A stretch of DNA of 64,000 nt from Vibrio sp. 14G-20 (GTDB lineage Bacteria > Pseudomonadota > Gammaproteobacteria > Enterobacterales > Vibrionaceae). The notes below the pieces were generated by a model. It saw only the letters and a program-made list of their open reading frames with translations. It had not been told where the DNA came from and made no database searches. The stretch is from NCBI RefSeq assembly GCF_026241515.1, contig NZ_JAPHPW010000010.1:62001-126000 (forward strand), given 5' to 3'. Positions 10,237 through 19,651 of this stretch are shown here, piece after piece. The position numbers and the translations under genes are program-made. Each line of letters opens with the position of its first letter. Within the stretch, counting starts at the first letter, position 1.

Positions 10237-10830
10237 ATGTCGACCAAACTAGCTAACCCAGCGCCACTAGGCTTAATGGGTTTCGGTATGACCACTATTC
10301 TTCTTAATATCCACAACGCAGGTTTCTTTCCAATCGATTCAATGATTCTTGCTATGGGTATTTTTTACGGTGGTTTGAGCCAAGTTATCGTGGGCACAAT
10401 GTGTTTCAAACGTGGTGACACGTTCGGTACAACTGCATTTACTTCTTACGGCCTATTCTGGTTGTCTTTGGTTGGTTTAATCGTGATGCCTTACATGGGC
10501 CTACCTGCAAGCCCTGCTGCATTCATGGGTTGGTACCTATTACTATGGGGTATCTTCACAGGCTTCATGTTCATCGGTTCTCTATGTTACCCAGTTGCGA
10601 AGCAAGTAGTATTCGGTTCACTAACTATCTTGTTCTTCCTGCTAGCCGCTCGTGATTTCACAGGCAGCGAACTAATCGGCACTATCGCTGGTTTTGAAGG
10701 TATTTTCTGTGGCGCTTCAGCTATCTACTTTGCAATGGCACAAGTAATCAACAACGAATACGGCCGCACAGTACTGCCTATCGGTGAGAAGAAAGCACCT
10801 CAAATGGCAACACAAGAAATCGCTGCTTAA
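10237..10830 (+). CDS. satP: SatP/YaaH-family acetate-succinate transporter
   Basis: A 197-residue protein of the GPR1/FUN34/YaaH family, which forms hexameric inner-membrane channels or symporters for acetate and succinate. The family signature [14 protein letters not shown] is at residues 7-20, and six hydrophobic helices follow, with a short charged C-terminal tail. Length matches E. coli SatP (188 residues). The long upstream region and the strong bidirectional terminator behind it indicate a single-gene unit. The ATG follows AAGG seven bases upstream. Confidence 0.9.
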   Translation: MSTKLANPAPLGLMGFGMTTILLNIHNAGFFPIDSMILAMGIFYGGLSQVIVGTMCFKRGDTFGTTAFTSYGLFWLSLVGLIVMPYMGLPASPAAFMGWYLLLWGIFTGFMFIGSLCYPVAKQVVFGSLTILFFLLAARDFTGSELIGTIAGFEGIFCGASAIYFAMAQVINNEYGRTVLPIGEKKAPQMATQEIAA

Positions 10831-10887
10831 TACTCTAACTCGGGAACAGTTAGTTTGTTATAAGCCGTTTATTGGTTATGAATAAAA

Positions 10888-10925
10888 CAAAAGGGGTTAG
10901 CCGAAATGGCTAACCCCTTTTTTAT
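10888..10925. terminator. Bidirectional terminator between satP and the AGCS gene
   Basis: Perfect 13-bp stem (AAAGGGGTTAGCC with GGCTAACCCCTTT, loop GAAAT), with A-run before and T-run after. It serves two convergent genes. Confidence 0.93.
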
Positions 10926-10977
10926 GCGTTACTAATAGCGTTATTTGTTAAAGCAATCCATTTTTTAAGGCACAAGC

Positions 10978-12525
10978 TTAAGCTGAAGGTTGCTCTACAG
11001 GTTTAGTGTCTGCAGCTTCTGCTTCAGGAGACTTGCCTGTTTTACGCTTGTACTTCTCTTCCCAGTAAGTAGCACCTTTAATGCCTAGTTTTACAGGGTT
11101 GAACGTGTACTCAGTCACACCTTGCTTTTGCTGTTCTTCGTAGTCAGCTAGAGCTTTAAGCGCAGGCTTAGACATGAAGAAGATGATCAGAATACCGACG
11201 ATGTTTAACCATGCCATCAAGCCAACACCAACATCACCCATTGCCCATGCAAGGTTCGCTGTTTTAACTGTGCCATAGAAAACCGCAGTGATAAGAACAA
11301 GCTTAAGTACGAACATCATGCCAGGGATCTTGATGGTACGACGTAGGTAAGCAATATTCGTTTCTGCGATGTAGTAGTAAGCAAGAATCGTTGTAAATGC
11401 AAAGAAGAACAGAGCAAATGCGATGAATGGCTTACCAATGCCTGGTAGTGCACTTTCAATAGCAAGCTGTGTAAATACAGGACCATTCGCACCGATGTTT
11501 GCTGCTAGGTTCTGAACAAGGAACACACCCTCAGCGCCACCGTGAACGTTGTAAGCACCAGTGATGATGATCATGAACGCTGTAGCAGAACATACTAGAA
11601 GAGTATCGATGTAGATAGAGAACGCTTGTACCAAACCTTGCTGAGCTGGGTGATCAACACTTGCAGCCGCTGCCGCGTGAGGACCAGTACCTTGACCCGC
11701 TTCGTTTGAGTAAACACCACGCTTAACACCCCAACCAATTGCAGCACCGAAGCCTGCCATAGGTGTGAATGCATCACCAACAATCATTGCGAAAACCGTT
11801 GGCACTTGGCTGATGTTTAGCAAAATGATAACGAACGCGATGATGATGTAAGCCAATGCCATGAAAGGAACAACGATCTGTGTGAAGTTCGCAATACGTT
11901 TAACACCACCAAAGATGATGAAAGCAAGAATGATAGCAACAACAGTACCGGTGAAAATTTTAGCGAAACTGAATGTACCGACAGCTGTTTCAATCATATC
12001 ACCTGAGCCAAATGCAGCTTCTACAGCATTACCGATACTGTTTGACTGAACACCTGGAAGCAAAATACCACATGCAAAAATAGTCGCGATAGCGAAGATC
12101 CATGCGTACCACTTCTGACCCATTGCTTTTTCAATGTAGTAAGCCGGACCACCACGGAACTGGCCTTCGTCTTCTTCTTTGTAGATTTGCGCTAGCGTTG
12201 ATTCTGCGTAAGCAGTTGCGGCGCCAAAGAAGGCTACAACCCACATCCAGAATACTGCACCTGGGCCACCGAAACCGATAGCGGCAGCAACACCAGCAAT
12301 GTTACCTGTACCTACACGGCCAGATAGCGAAACGGCTAGAGCTTGGAAAGACGAGATGCCTTTTGATGAGCTTTTACCCGATAGTAGCAAGCGCCACATT
12401 TCAAAGAAGTGACGGATTTGAACAAATCGAGTCATGATGGAGTAGAACAAACCTGCACCTAAACATAGGTAGATAAGTACTGGGCTCCAGATTATTCCAT
12501 TCAAAAAATCAACGAATGACTGCAT
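10978..12525 (-). CDS. Sodium:alanine symporter (AGCS family)
   Basis: A 515-residue inner-membrane amino-acid carrier of the alanine/glycine:cation symporter family. Motifs include SFQALAVSLSGRVGTGNIAG, GGPGAVFWMWVVAFFGAATAYAESTLAQ and GWGVKRGVYSNEAGQGTGPHAAA, all characteristic of AGCS proteins. About 11 hydrophobic segments are visible. The C-terminal 45 residues are charged and cytosolic. It is the only gene in its unit, with about 380 bp of upstream non-coding sequence before the divergent lipoprotein gene. Confidence 0.94.
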   Translation of the reverse strand: MQSFVDFLNGIIWSPVLIYLCLGAGLFYSIMTRFVQIRHFFEMWRLLLSGKSSSKGISSFQALAVSLSGRVGTGNIAGVAAAIGFGGPGAVFWMWVVAFFGAATAYAESTLAQIYKEEDEGQFRGGPAYYIEKAMGQKWYAWIFAIATIFACGILLPGVQSNSIGNAVEAAFGSGDMIETAVGTFSFAKIFTGTVVAIILAFIIFGGVKRIANFTQIVVPFMALAYIIIAFVIILLNISQVPTVFAMIVGDAFTPMAGFGAAIGWGVKRGVYSNEAGQGTGPHAAAAASVDHPAQQGLVQAFSIYIDTLLVCSATAFMIIITGAYNVHGGAEGVFLVQNLAANIGANGPVFTQLAIESALPGIGKPFIAFALFFFAFTTILAYYYIAETNIAYLRRTIKIPGMMFVLKLVLITAVFYGTVKTANLAWAMGDVGVGLMAWLNIVGILIIFFMSKPALKALADYEEQQKQGVTEYTFNPVKLGIKGATYWEEKYKRKTGKSPEAEAADTKPVEQPSA

Positions 12526-12905
12526 GAGTATTTTCCCTGTTAGTTTTGCTTATGATTGTTTTTCGAACAACACAATACTTCACTTGTAACCCGAGTGTTA
12601 AATTATTTAACTGCGTATTAGGATTACTGTGACATAAAGCAAGTTATTGAGGGTGTTTGTTAATGCTTAGTGCTAATTCGATAATCGTTCCATTTAACTT
12701 CATATGCAACTATGCCAATTTGTTGGTGATTTTCAGAGTGAATAAATATTGCGTAGAGTTAATTGACTGTTTTCACATGGAATTGTTACGGAATATTTCC
12801 TAATCCCCGTTCGTGAAATGGATCGAAATTCGCTTTTACTTGTATTGAGTAAATTCTATTCGCCTTCAGAATGTTAATGTTTTTTTATATACTTATGGAG
12901 CATTT
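12526..12905. other. Intergenic region between divergent genes
   Basis: 380 bp, AT-rich, no convincing ORF, repeat or RNA. It must hold the promoters of the AGCS symporter (minus) and the lipoprotein gene (plus), but I cannot assign boxes with confidence. Confidence 0.5.
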
Positions 12906-13703
12906 ATGAAGATATTTTATTATTTAATAATGGGGTGTTTACTGTTAACTGGCTGTGGAGGTGGCAGCGGAGGTGGTAGTGATGGCAGTACTGGTTCTGA
13001 TGGGGGGAGTTTTAGTGGGCTGCCCGACCCAGGTGGAACATTAAGTGAAGATTATGATGTGAGCCAACTTCGAGCGCAAGCAACGTTTTCTAATAATACT
13101 GTTACAGATACAAGTATTGTTGTGACATTAAGCTATGAGAAGGATGCAACCCGTCTTATGTCTCTTACTGGGCTTGATGAAATCGAAGTTTTGGTCGACG
13201 GAACGCTAGTTGCCTTAACCAATATCTACGGCTCGCTATACTCTTACGATATGCCAACTTACGCCGCTACTTATGAAGTTATTTGGAAGCGTGATGGTGA
13301 GGTAGTTGCTGCAACTAGTTTTGATGGACAACCCTCTGCAATTCCATTGACTAGTACTTATGATGGCAGTGGTTATAATTACGCTTGGACTGAAGATTCT
13401 GAGGTTGTATACCGATTCGTGATCCCCTCGCTTTCTTGTCTTAATTCTGAAGGTGTTTACGAAACTTTCCATCATTGGGAAAATGATGATTTAAGTAAAA
13501 ATGTAGTAACCGGAGGAGCATATTACGTGCCGCTTAGTTTGTTTAACAACTTTACTGAGGAAGAATTAAGAAGTAATTACCAGACATGTGATATATCGAT
13601 TGATATCACTGGTGAGCACAAAGAAATTAATATTAATGACTCCAATAGCTTAATTAAGGGGATTGCTATGGGAGCTGGAGTGTCGTTAGAAACGATATTT
13701 TAA
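12906..13703 (+). CDS. Putative lipoprotein of unknown function
   Basis: A 265-residue protein with a type II signal peptide and lipobox LLTGC (Cys17), followed by a Gly/Ser-rich spacer (residues 18-40). The rest looks like beta-sandwich material, with repeated Thr/Val strands and two Cys residues (about 179 and 227) that could form a disulfide. I recognise no family. It stands alone between a divergent transporter and a convergent acyltransferase, and its codons are AT-richer than neighbouring housekeeping genes, which may mean lineage-specific acquisition. Confidence 0.8.
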   Translation: MKIFYYLIMGCLLLTGCGGGSGGGSDGSTGSDGGSFSGLPDPGGTLSEDYDVSQLRAQATFSNNTVTDTSIVVTLSYEKDATRLMSLTGLDEIEVLVDGTLVALTNIYGSLYSYDMPTYAATYEVIWKRDGEVVAATSFDGQPSAIPLTSTYDGSGYNYAWTEDSEVVYRFVIPSLSCLNSEGVYETFHHWENDDLSKNVVTGGAYYVPLSLFNNFTEEELRSNYQTCDISIDITGEHKEININDSNSLIKGIAMGAGVSLETIF

Positions 13704-13718
13704 CTAGTTTCGTGGCAT

Positions 13719-13753
13719 AAGGAGTAAGCTCACAAATTACTTACTCCTTTTTT
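13719..13753. terminator. Terminator between lipoprotein and plsC-like genes
   Basis: Perfect 10-bp stem (AAGGAGTAAG with CTTACTCCTT) with a T-run after it. It lies between convergent genes. Confidence 0.88.
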
Positions 13754-13784
13754 ACTTAGGGGGAGTGATATCTAATCATCGGTA

Positions 13785-14543
13785 CTATGTATCTTGTGAA
13801 TCCAACTCTGGGTTTTGTTGCGCTTCCATACGAGCGACTTCAGCATCTAACTGTGCAATTTTTTCGGCCATCAATGCATGACAGCGATTCGCTAACTCTC
13901 TTGCGTCGCTGAGCTTGTACCCAGTCACATCGATAGGTTCCAGCATCTCGGTGATCACAATGCCATTATTAATTCGGTTGAGGTCAATCTTATTGTGCGT
14001 GGTGCTGGTACACATTGGGGTAATAGGTACGCCGGCTTCAATCGCCATCCGGAAAGCGCCCGTTTTGAATGGCAGTAGTCCACGCCCTTTACTTCGGGTT
14101 CCTTCAGGGTAAACCCAAACAGACAGATTTCTCTGATGGATCGCTTCTGCCACTTGCTTGATGGTATCGCGTGCTTTGGATTTATCTTCACGATTAATCA
14201 GAATGTTACCGGTGACCCAATACAGCAGCCCAAAGAAAGGCACATACAACAAATCACGTTTGCCTAAAGAAACGGTACGAGGCCTTAGCATTCCTGGGTC
14301 AGTCACAAAATCCAATATGCTTTGGTGGTTAGAAATGTAGACGCTTTTTTCTGATGTCGGTGCATTGCATAGGCCGCGCTGCACCAGTTTTACACCGACG
14401 ATCTTTTGTAGCTGGTTGAACCAACGACAGAAAACGTACACATGCTTGGGGTTCTTGGGGCTAAACAAGCAGTAAACAAAAGCACATAGAGTGGTGAAAA
14501 TAATAAACACCGTAGCCAAAATAATACGAAGAACAGCAAGCAC
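13785..14543 (-). CDS. plsC: 1-acyl-sn-glycerol-3-phosphate acyltransferase (PlsC family)
   Basis: A 252-residue membrane-associated acyltransferase that converts lysophosphatidic acid to phosphatidic acid. An N-terminal hydrophobic helix (about residues 3-27) is followed by the catalytic NHQSILDF (His73-x4-Asp78) and the substrate-binding VYPEGTRS (Glu147), then GVPITPM. These are PlsC motifs I and III. The C-terminal tail is acidic and Gln-rich. It is a single gene with a convergent neighbour. The symbol is by family; some vibrios carry more than one paralogue. Confidence 0.9.
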   Translation of the reverse strand: MLAVLRIILATVFIIFTTLCAFVYCLFSPKNPKHVYVFCRWFNQLQKIVGVKLVQRGLCNAPTSEKSVYISNHQSILDFVTDPGMLRPRTVSLGKRDLLYVPFFGLLYWVTGNILINREDKSKARDTIKQVAEAIHQRNLSVWVYPEGTRSKGRGLLPFKTGAFRMAIEAGVPITPMCTSTTHNKIDLNRINNGIVITEMLEPIDVTGYKLSDARELANRCHALMAEKIAQLDAEVARMEAQQNPELDSQDT

Positions 14544-14739
14544 AATTCACTCCTTACTCACCGCAGGTGGCAGTGATTAAATAGTTTTAGATGCTTGAAG
14601 TTTTCACTCTATTTAACCGAATTGCAACAATTAACTGTGATAGGGGGCTATTTTTAGATCTTTATATAAAACAAGGACTAACAATAGGTGTTTGACACAG
14701 TTATCGAGCTTACACGTGTTCACCAGTAATGGCTAATGA

Positions 14740-15678
14740 TCACCAATATTGTTTATTTGGATCCGACTTTTCTACCCATTCAGGATCTTGGCGTGATTCC
14801 AAATAGAGCTGTAGGCCGTTATAAGACATGAAAGCCGCAGGGCCACCTAAGTGTTCGAAATAGTCAAAATAATCATCTTCGAGTGAACAAAGGTGAGCTA
14901 AATCTTTAACGTTATTCATCATTGCCCATTGAATAGCGAACACTGGAGCCGTCGAACCTGAAATGCTGACTTCTTCAACATTTGGGTTAAACAGTGAGTT
15001 AGCTTGTTCAAGCAATATCTCTTGTTGCTCAGACTCTTGCTGCAGCACCTCGTCGATGATCGCCAAGCGCTTGGTATTCGAGACATTCTTATTCAGCTTC
15101 GCAATTCTCAGTGCGTAGCTAAATCTTTCTGATGAAACAATATTGACCAGCTCCGAGAGCAGTTCTTTGTCTACGCCTGCTGCCTTGGTGAAATAGTCGA
15201 TACAAGAATGGATTGAAGCATAACGAGTGCCTTCAAATTCAAAGCCACTGGTTTCGTCGTAGACCTCGATTACAATCTCATCAACCGATAAAGGCCAACC
15301 TTGATAGTCGACTCGTTGCTTGGCGATTTGATACATCTTCCAAGCACTGCGCCCAAACCCGCCAAGTGTCGAACCTGAAAAATCAGAATCAATAAGCTCT
15401 TGCTCCGTCCAGTTCTCACCTATGCCTAAGTGCTTAGCGTACTTGTCGATGAGTGCGTGTTTTATCTGATCGCGCACCGCCCAAATCGAAGTTAGATCTT
15501 TTGCATACCTAACACTCGCACACTCATTACAAGCCGGCAGTGCTATCGGTGAATGGCCAATCTTGGCAACAGCCTGAGCTGTCTTAGGGAATTCAACAAG
15601 GTTACTGGAAGGTTCACCACAAAACCAACAGGTGTGGCGCAGGTTGAATGGGATGTCTATGTGCGAGTATGTGTTCAT
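14740..15678 (-). CDS. Uncharacterised protein with N-terminal treble-clef zinc motif
   Basis: 312 residues, not recognised. The N-terminus has a paired-cysteine arrangement CWFCG (18-22) and CNEC (50-53), the layout of a zinc ribbon or HNH-like treble clef, but no HNH His/Asn pair is visible. The remainder is alpha-helical and acidic, with no signal peptide or membrane segment. It sits head-to-head with the methyltransferase-HNH fusion gene, 276 bp away. It might act on the same pathway, but that is only proximity. The ATG at 15678 places the zinc motif right at the N-terminus. Confidence 0.75.
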   Translation of the reverse strand: MNTYSHIDIPFNLRHTCWFCGEPSSNLVEFPKTAQAVAKIGHSPIALPACNECASVRYAKDLTSIWAVRDQIKHALIDKYAKHLGIGENWTEQELIDSDFSGSTLGGFGRSAWKMYQIAKQRVDYQGWPLSVDEIVIEVYDETSGFEFEGTRYASIHSCIDYFTKAAGVDKELLSELVNIVSSERFSYALRIAKLNKNVSNTKRLAIIDEVLQQESEQQEILLEQANSLFNPNVEEVSISGSTAPVFAIQWAMMNNVKDLAHLCSLEDDYFDYFEHLGGPAAFMSYNGLQLYLESRQDPEWVEKSDPNKQYW

Positions 15679-15954
15679 TAGTCTTTATCGGCTAGGTGCT
15701 TGAGGCGAGTTAATCATCTTCAAACAATTATCTCTGTTCGCACGTCATCTTGCACCTTGTTTGTTTTTGTTTTTGTTTTTCTGATGAGACTGATTCGAGA
15801 TGTGACTCTCCTGATGAGCTCATTAGGTGGATATTAATATAAAACAGTCACTAACGATAAATATTGCTCGGTGTGGCTGAACTTGCATGAGCTGCTAGCA
15901 ATCGCCTAAGCTCCCCATTACTATTGAGATAGACTCCTTACCCCAATAGCGCAT

Positions 15955-17667
15955 ATGTCCTCATCGATTCCTTTTTACGATAAAAATGCTCACATACTTT
16001 GTGAACAGTACAATTCAGTGGCGTTCGAGACAGTGCATAAAAGCTGGAAGGCTTATTGGCCTCTAGAGGGCGATAAAGTACTAGATGTCGGTGCTGGATG
16101 CGGTCGTGATGCGCTGTGGATGCACAAGGCCGGAGCTGATGTTATTGCGATGGAACCAAGTGTTTCATTACGCGAACAAGGCTCGAAATATACAGGCCCA
16201 AGTGTTACCTGGATTGATGATTCACTTCCCTCGCTTAGCCGCACTGAAAACCTCGGAATGCGTTTTGACTTGATATTGGTCAGTGCGGTTTGGATGCATC
16301 TCGCTCCGTCTCATCGAGAGCGTGCATTTAGAAAGTTGTCTAACTTACTAGCTCCAAATGGCAAGTTGGTGATCACTCTGCGTCATGGGGAGTTTCAAGA
16401 CAGTCGACAAGGCTATGAAGTCTCGATTGAAGAGCTCGAGCGTTTATCAAAAAACAGCGCCTTGTTGGTTCGTCATGTCGATGATAGCCAAGACACATTG
16501 AACCGCAGTGAAGTGTGGTGGCAAACCGTGGTGATGACATTGCCAGACGATGGCTCCGGTGATTTGAACAAGGTGCGCCACATTATTGTGAATGACAACA
16601 AGTCGGCCACATACAAGTTGGCTTTGTTGAGAACTCTACTGAGAATTGCTGATGCTCATTCAGGCGCTGTGATTGATCGAACTGATGGGAAAATTTCTCT
16701 ACCAGTGGGCTTGGTTGCTCTGTATTGGGTAAGACAGTTTAAGCGTTTGATTGATATCGACATAGAAGGCGTCGGGATTCAGCAAAATAGCAACACAACG
16801 AAGGGACTTGGGTTTGTAAAAGAGGATGGGTGGAATAAACTCAAACACTTAAGTGCTGATGATCTAGCGATAGGCGCTATGTTTCTCGGCGATGAAGCTA
16901 AGGCTCTACAAAAGCTATTTTCACAAACGATCAGCACCATTAAATCAGGACCTGTGACTTTCATTTATCAAGGCTCGAAAGACAACCGACTATTCGATAT
17001 ATACCCACCTCACAAACGACGGAAGAGCCGAGAATCACTGGTCATTGATAGTGAGTTCTTAGAAAGCTTTGGTTATTTCACTCTCGATGAAAGCTTATGG
17101 GAGTGCTTTAGAATCTACCACTCTTGGATTGAACCACTGGTGGTGAATCAATGGGTCATGGAGATGCAGCGTTTCGAGTTGAACCGACAGCGAAGTATCT
17201 CACTACAGACTTATCACGACTGCTTGGTATGGATAGATCAAAACCATGATACTCGCGATGTGCGTAAACGTGTCGAGCAACTTAGATCTTATCGTGCCGA
17301 CATTGTTAGCGTATGGAGTGGAAAATCATTAAAAAATGAGTATCACGTTGATCACTGTTTGCCTTTCGCTTACTGGCCAAACAACGATAAGTGGAACCTC
17401 TTTCCTACTACAAGCAAAGAGAACTTAAGTAAAAGTGACAAAGTTCCTACGGCTGAAAAGCTGCGCTCGTCTAAGTCGAGGATTCTAGAGTGGTGGCAAC
17501 TCGCTTGGAACGATTCGGCTTATTTTGAACAACAATTCTTTTCAGAAGCCGCGCTTTCGTTACCTAACATACCAGCGCAGTGTCGAGACTTTGAAGAGGT
17601 GTTCGATGCAATGGGCTTGCAGGTACGTGGTGTAAAAAGCAGACTGCTGATTAGTGAGTGGCACTGA
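15955..17667 (+). CDS. Class I methyltransferase fused to an HNH endonuclease
   Basis: A 570-residue two-domain protein. Residues 1-190 form a Rossmann methyltransferase with motif I VLDVGAGCGRDALWM (about 43-57), acidic motif II MEPS and a VSAVWMHL motif IV-like strand. The 200-450 region is a helical middle part of unknown role. Residues about 455-505 carry an HNH/treble-clef nuclease: YHVDHCLPFAYWPNNDKWNL, then Asn and Lys in ENLSKSDKVP. It resembles conflict proteins that both modify and cut nucleic acid. The DUF429 gene follows 58 bp downstream in the same orientation. A separate-gene version of the same domain pair lies in the island at 34.2-35.8 kb. Substrate is unknown. Confidence 0.85.
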   Translation: MSSSIPFYDKNAHILCEQYNSVAFETVHKSWKAYWPLEGDKVLDVGAGCGRDALWMHKAGADVIAMEPSVSLREQGSKYTGPSVTWIDDSLPSLSRTENLGMRFDLILVSAVWMHLAPSHRERAFRKLSNLLAPNGKLVITLRHGEFQDSRQGYEVSIEELERLSKNSALLVRHVDDSQDTLNRSEVWWQTVVMTLPDDGSGDLNKVRHIIVNDNKSATYKLALLRTLLRIADAHSGAVIDRTDGKISLPVGLVALYWVRQFKRLIDIDIEGVGIQQNSNTTKGLGFVKEDGWNKLKHLSADDLAIGAMFLGDEAKALQKLFSQTISTIKSGPVTFIYQGSKDNRLFDIYPPHKRRKSRESLVIDSEFLESFGYFTLDESLWECFRIYHSWIEPLVVNQWVMEMQRFELNRQRSISLQTYHDCLVWIDQNHDTRDVRKRVEQLRSYRADIVSVWSGKSLKNEYHVDHCLPFAYWPNNDKWNLFPTTSKENLSKSDKVPTAEKLRSSKSRILEWWQLAWNDSAYFEQQFFSEAALSLPNIPAQCRDFEEVFDAMGLQVRGVKSRLLISEWH

Positions 17668-17725
17668 TCATTAAGTGGGCTAGTTATCCCAAATAACCCT
17701 CAACAAAATAATCATCGAGAACATA

Positions 17726-18454
17726 ATGAAATACACCGGAATTGATGGCTGCAAGGCGGGTTGGATCGCTTGGATTGTCTCTGGCAATGAGCCACCTACG
17801 TTCAAAGTGGTAAACACGCTCGATGAGTTAGTCGATGAACTTGCAGGTTCGACGACGTTAATCGATATGCCGATTGGTTTTAGCGATTCACTGACTCCAG
17901 ATAGACTATGCGATAAAGCGGCAAGACGTTTTCTAACCAGCAAGCGTGGTTCCTCCGTGTTTCCTGTTCCGTGTCGAGAGGCGGTTTACCAAACCGATTA
18001 CGTTGCGGCGTGCAGTGCCAATGTGGAGCAGCTTGATAAGAAGTTTTCTAAACAGACTTGGGGAATTGTGCCCAAGATCCGTGAGCTTGATGAGCTCATT
18101 GAAACTCATCCCAATCTTTCTATCAGGGAATCACATCCTGAGGTGGTGTTTGCAGCTTTGAAAGGCGAACCATTGACGTTTTCTAAAAGAACTCAAGAAG
18201 GCAAAGAGGAACGGCTTTCTATTATTCAGCAACTCGCCCCTCAATGGTGTGAAGGCTTGTCGTTGGCCATTTCAAACACTAAACGTAAAGAGGTCGCGAT
18301 AGACGATATCTATGATGCGTTCGTACTTATGTTAGTTGCCTATTACGCTCCGCAATTATCGACCTTACCAGAGCCTTTTGATGTTGGTGGAGAAGCGGAT
18401 GTCGACCAGAATGGACGAGTTCGAGAGATTGTTTATTGGAACAAAACGCGCTAA
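17726..18454 (+). CDS. DUF429 family protein (predicted RNase H-fold nuclease)
   Basis: A 242-residue DUF429 protein. The start GIDGCKAGWIAW (Asp7) and the internal LIDMPIGF are the family hallmarks. RESHPEVVFAAL and the later DDIYDAFVLM supply further acidic residues, so an RNase H-like metal site is plausible. The function of the family is not established. It follows the methyltransferase-HNH gene by 58 bp on the same strand and may be co-transcribed, which would group two nucleic-acid-related proteins. The start at 17726 gives the family N-terminus directly. Confidence 0.87.
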   Translation: MKYTGIDGCKAGWIAWIVSGNEPPTFKVVNTLDELVDELAGSTTLIDMPIGFSDSLTPDRLCDKAARRFLTSKRGSSVFPVPCREAVYQTDYVAACSANVEQLDKKFSKQTWGIVPKIRELDELIETHPNLSIRESHPEVVFAALKGEPLTFSKRTQEGKEERLSIIQQLAPQWCEGLSLAISNTKRKEVAIDDIYDAFVLMLVAYYAPQLSTLPEPFDVGGEADVDQNGRVREIVYWNKTR

Positions 18455-18536
18455 CAAAGCGTGCGCTCCACTTGGCTTAATATGTTACTTTCCAACTCCT
18501 GCTACTTTTCACTCTTACTATTTTTGAGTCTTTGAT

Positions 18537-19346
18537 ATGAAACGTTTTATTGTCGGCTTGCTGGCCACTGTGCTTAGTGCTGCGAGTTATGCCCAAGTTG
18601 CCCCTATATCTCAATGGCAATGCGACATGATGAAAAAGAATAATGTCTTGAGCAGTGGGGCGCCTATTGGTTGTGAGCGACTATCCAAAGTAGATTTCGA
18701 TTTCATTAATTTCAAAGGGGAAACGCAACAGGGCAATATGATCGTGCTTGATGTGGTTGCACCTGCTGTTGAACAAATCTTTTCAGAGCTCAAACTGCGC
18801 TATTTTCCTCTTCATTCTGCTCGCCTTATGCGTGAATTCAGAGGTGACGATAACGCCTCAATGGACGCGAACAACAGCAGTGCGTTTAACGCTCGTCCTA
18901 TTACAGGCGGAGGAGGTTGGTCGAAACATGCGTATGGTGTGGCGATAGACATCAACCCAGTTCAAAACCCTTTCTTAGAGTTCGATAGCACCGGAAAAAT
19001 CACGGTAAAGCCTTCACAATCTGCAACAAGCTATGTGAACCGTACTCGCTTTCGCGCTCGTGATGAAATTGAACGCCGCGGCATGGCAGAAGATGTGGTG
19101 GAGCTGTTTGCCCATCACGGATTTATGATCTGGGGAGGGGATTGGAATAGCCCGATCGATACTCAGCATTTTGAGGTCGGCTCAAGAAAGTTTGTTAACC
19201 AACTGCTCTCTAAACCACAACCTGAAGCCAAGGTGTTATTTGAGCGCTACGTCGAATCTTATCGACAGTGCTATCTCAAAAATAAAGGTGAGGACGCAGA
19301 AAAAGCTCGGGCTGTCTGCGCAAAGAAAACAGTAGGGACTTTTTAG
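18537..19346 (+). CDS. Secreted M15-family peptidase (D-alanyl-D-alanine carboxypeptidase-like)
   Basis: A 269-residue protein with a signal peptide (residues 1-19, cleavage after SYA). The zinc-peptidase motif SKHAYGVAIDINPVQNPF supplies His131 and Asp138, and WGGDWNSPIDTQHFEV supplies the general base and third His ligand. This matches the VanY-like M15 group that cleaves peptidoglycan stem peptides or related D-amino-acid bonds in the periplasm. It stands 82 bp after the DUF429 gene. The C-terminal 60 residues, rich in Lys and Cys, are an extension of unknown role. Confidence 0.85.
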   Translation: MKRFIVGLLATVLSAASYAQVAPISQWQCDMMKKNNVLSSGAPIGCERLSKVDFDFINFKGETQQGNMIVLDVVAPAVEQIFSELKLRYFPLHSARLMREFRGDDNASMDANNSSAFNARPITGGGGWSKHAYGVAIDINPVQNPFLEFDSTGKITVKPSQSATSYVNRTRFRARDEIERRGMAEDVVELFAHHGFMIWGGDWNSPIDTQHFEVGSRKFVNQLLSKPQPEAKVLFERYVESYRQCYLKNKGEDAEKARAVCAKKTVGTF

Positions 19347-19651
19347 TGCTATGTTTATCTAGAACCGTTTGTGTTTTAGCAAGTTAAACTCGCTTCAGGT
19401 GTGTTTTGAATAGCTAAGGTCAGCGCTCGTAGTTGGCCTTTTTTGTATTCATTTCTTCAATAGAACACCGAGCATTGAAAAGGTTATTGGGTATCCATTA
19501 GTCAATAATCGATAAGCGAATGCAGCGCAAAGTCATCGGTTTGTCATTAAAAAACTCATAGCGTTAACGTTATGTGAGAACCATTGCTGGTGGGGGAACT
19601 CTTCGCTGAAACGCCAGTATTATTAGTGAACTGATCATAACGGACCAACTA
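19347..19651. other. Intergenic region upstream of the protease-like gene
   Basis: 305 bp without a recognisable gene. A weak hairpin (GGCCAAC-type arms around 19418-19440) with TTTTTT could end the upstream gene. No clear promoter box was identified. Confidence 0.4.
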
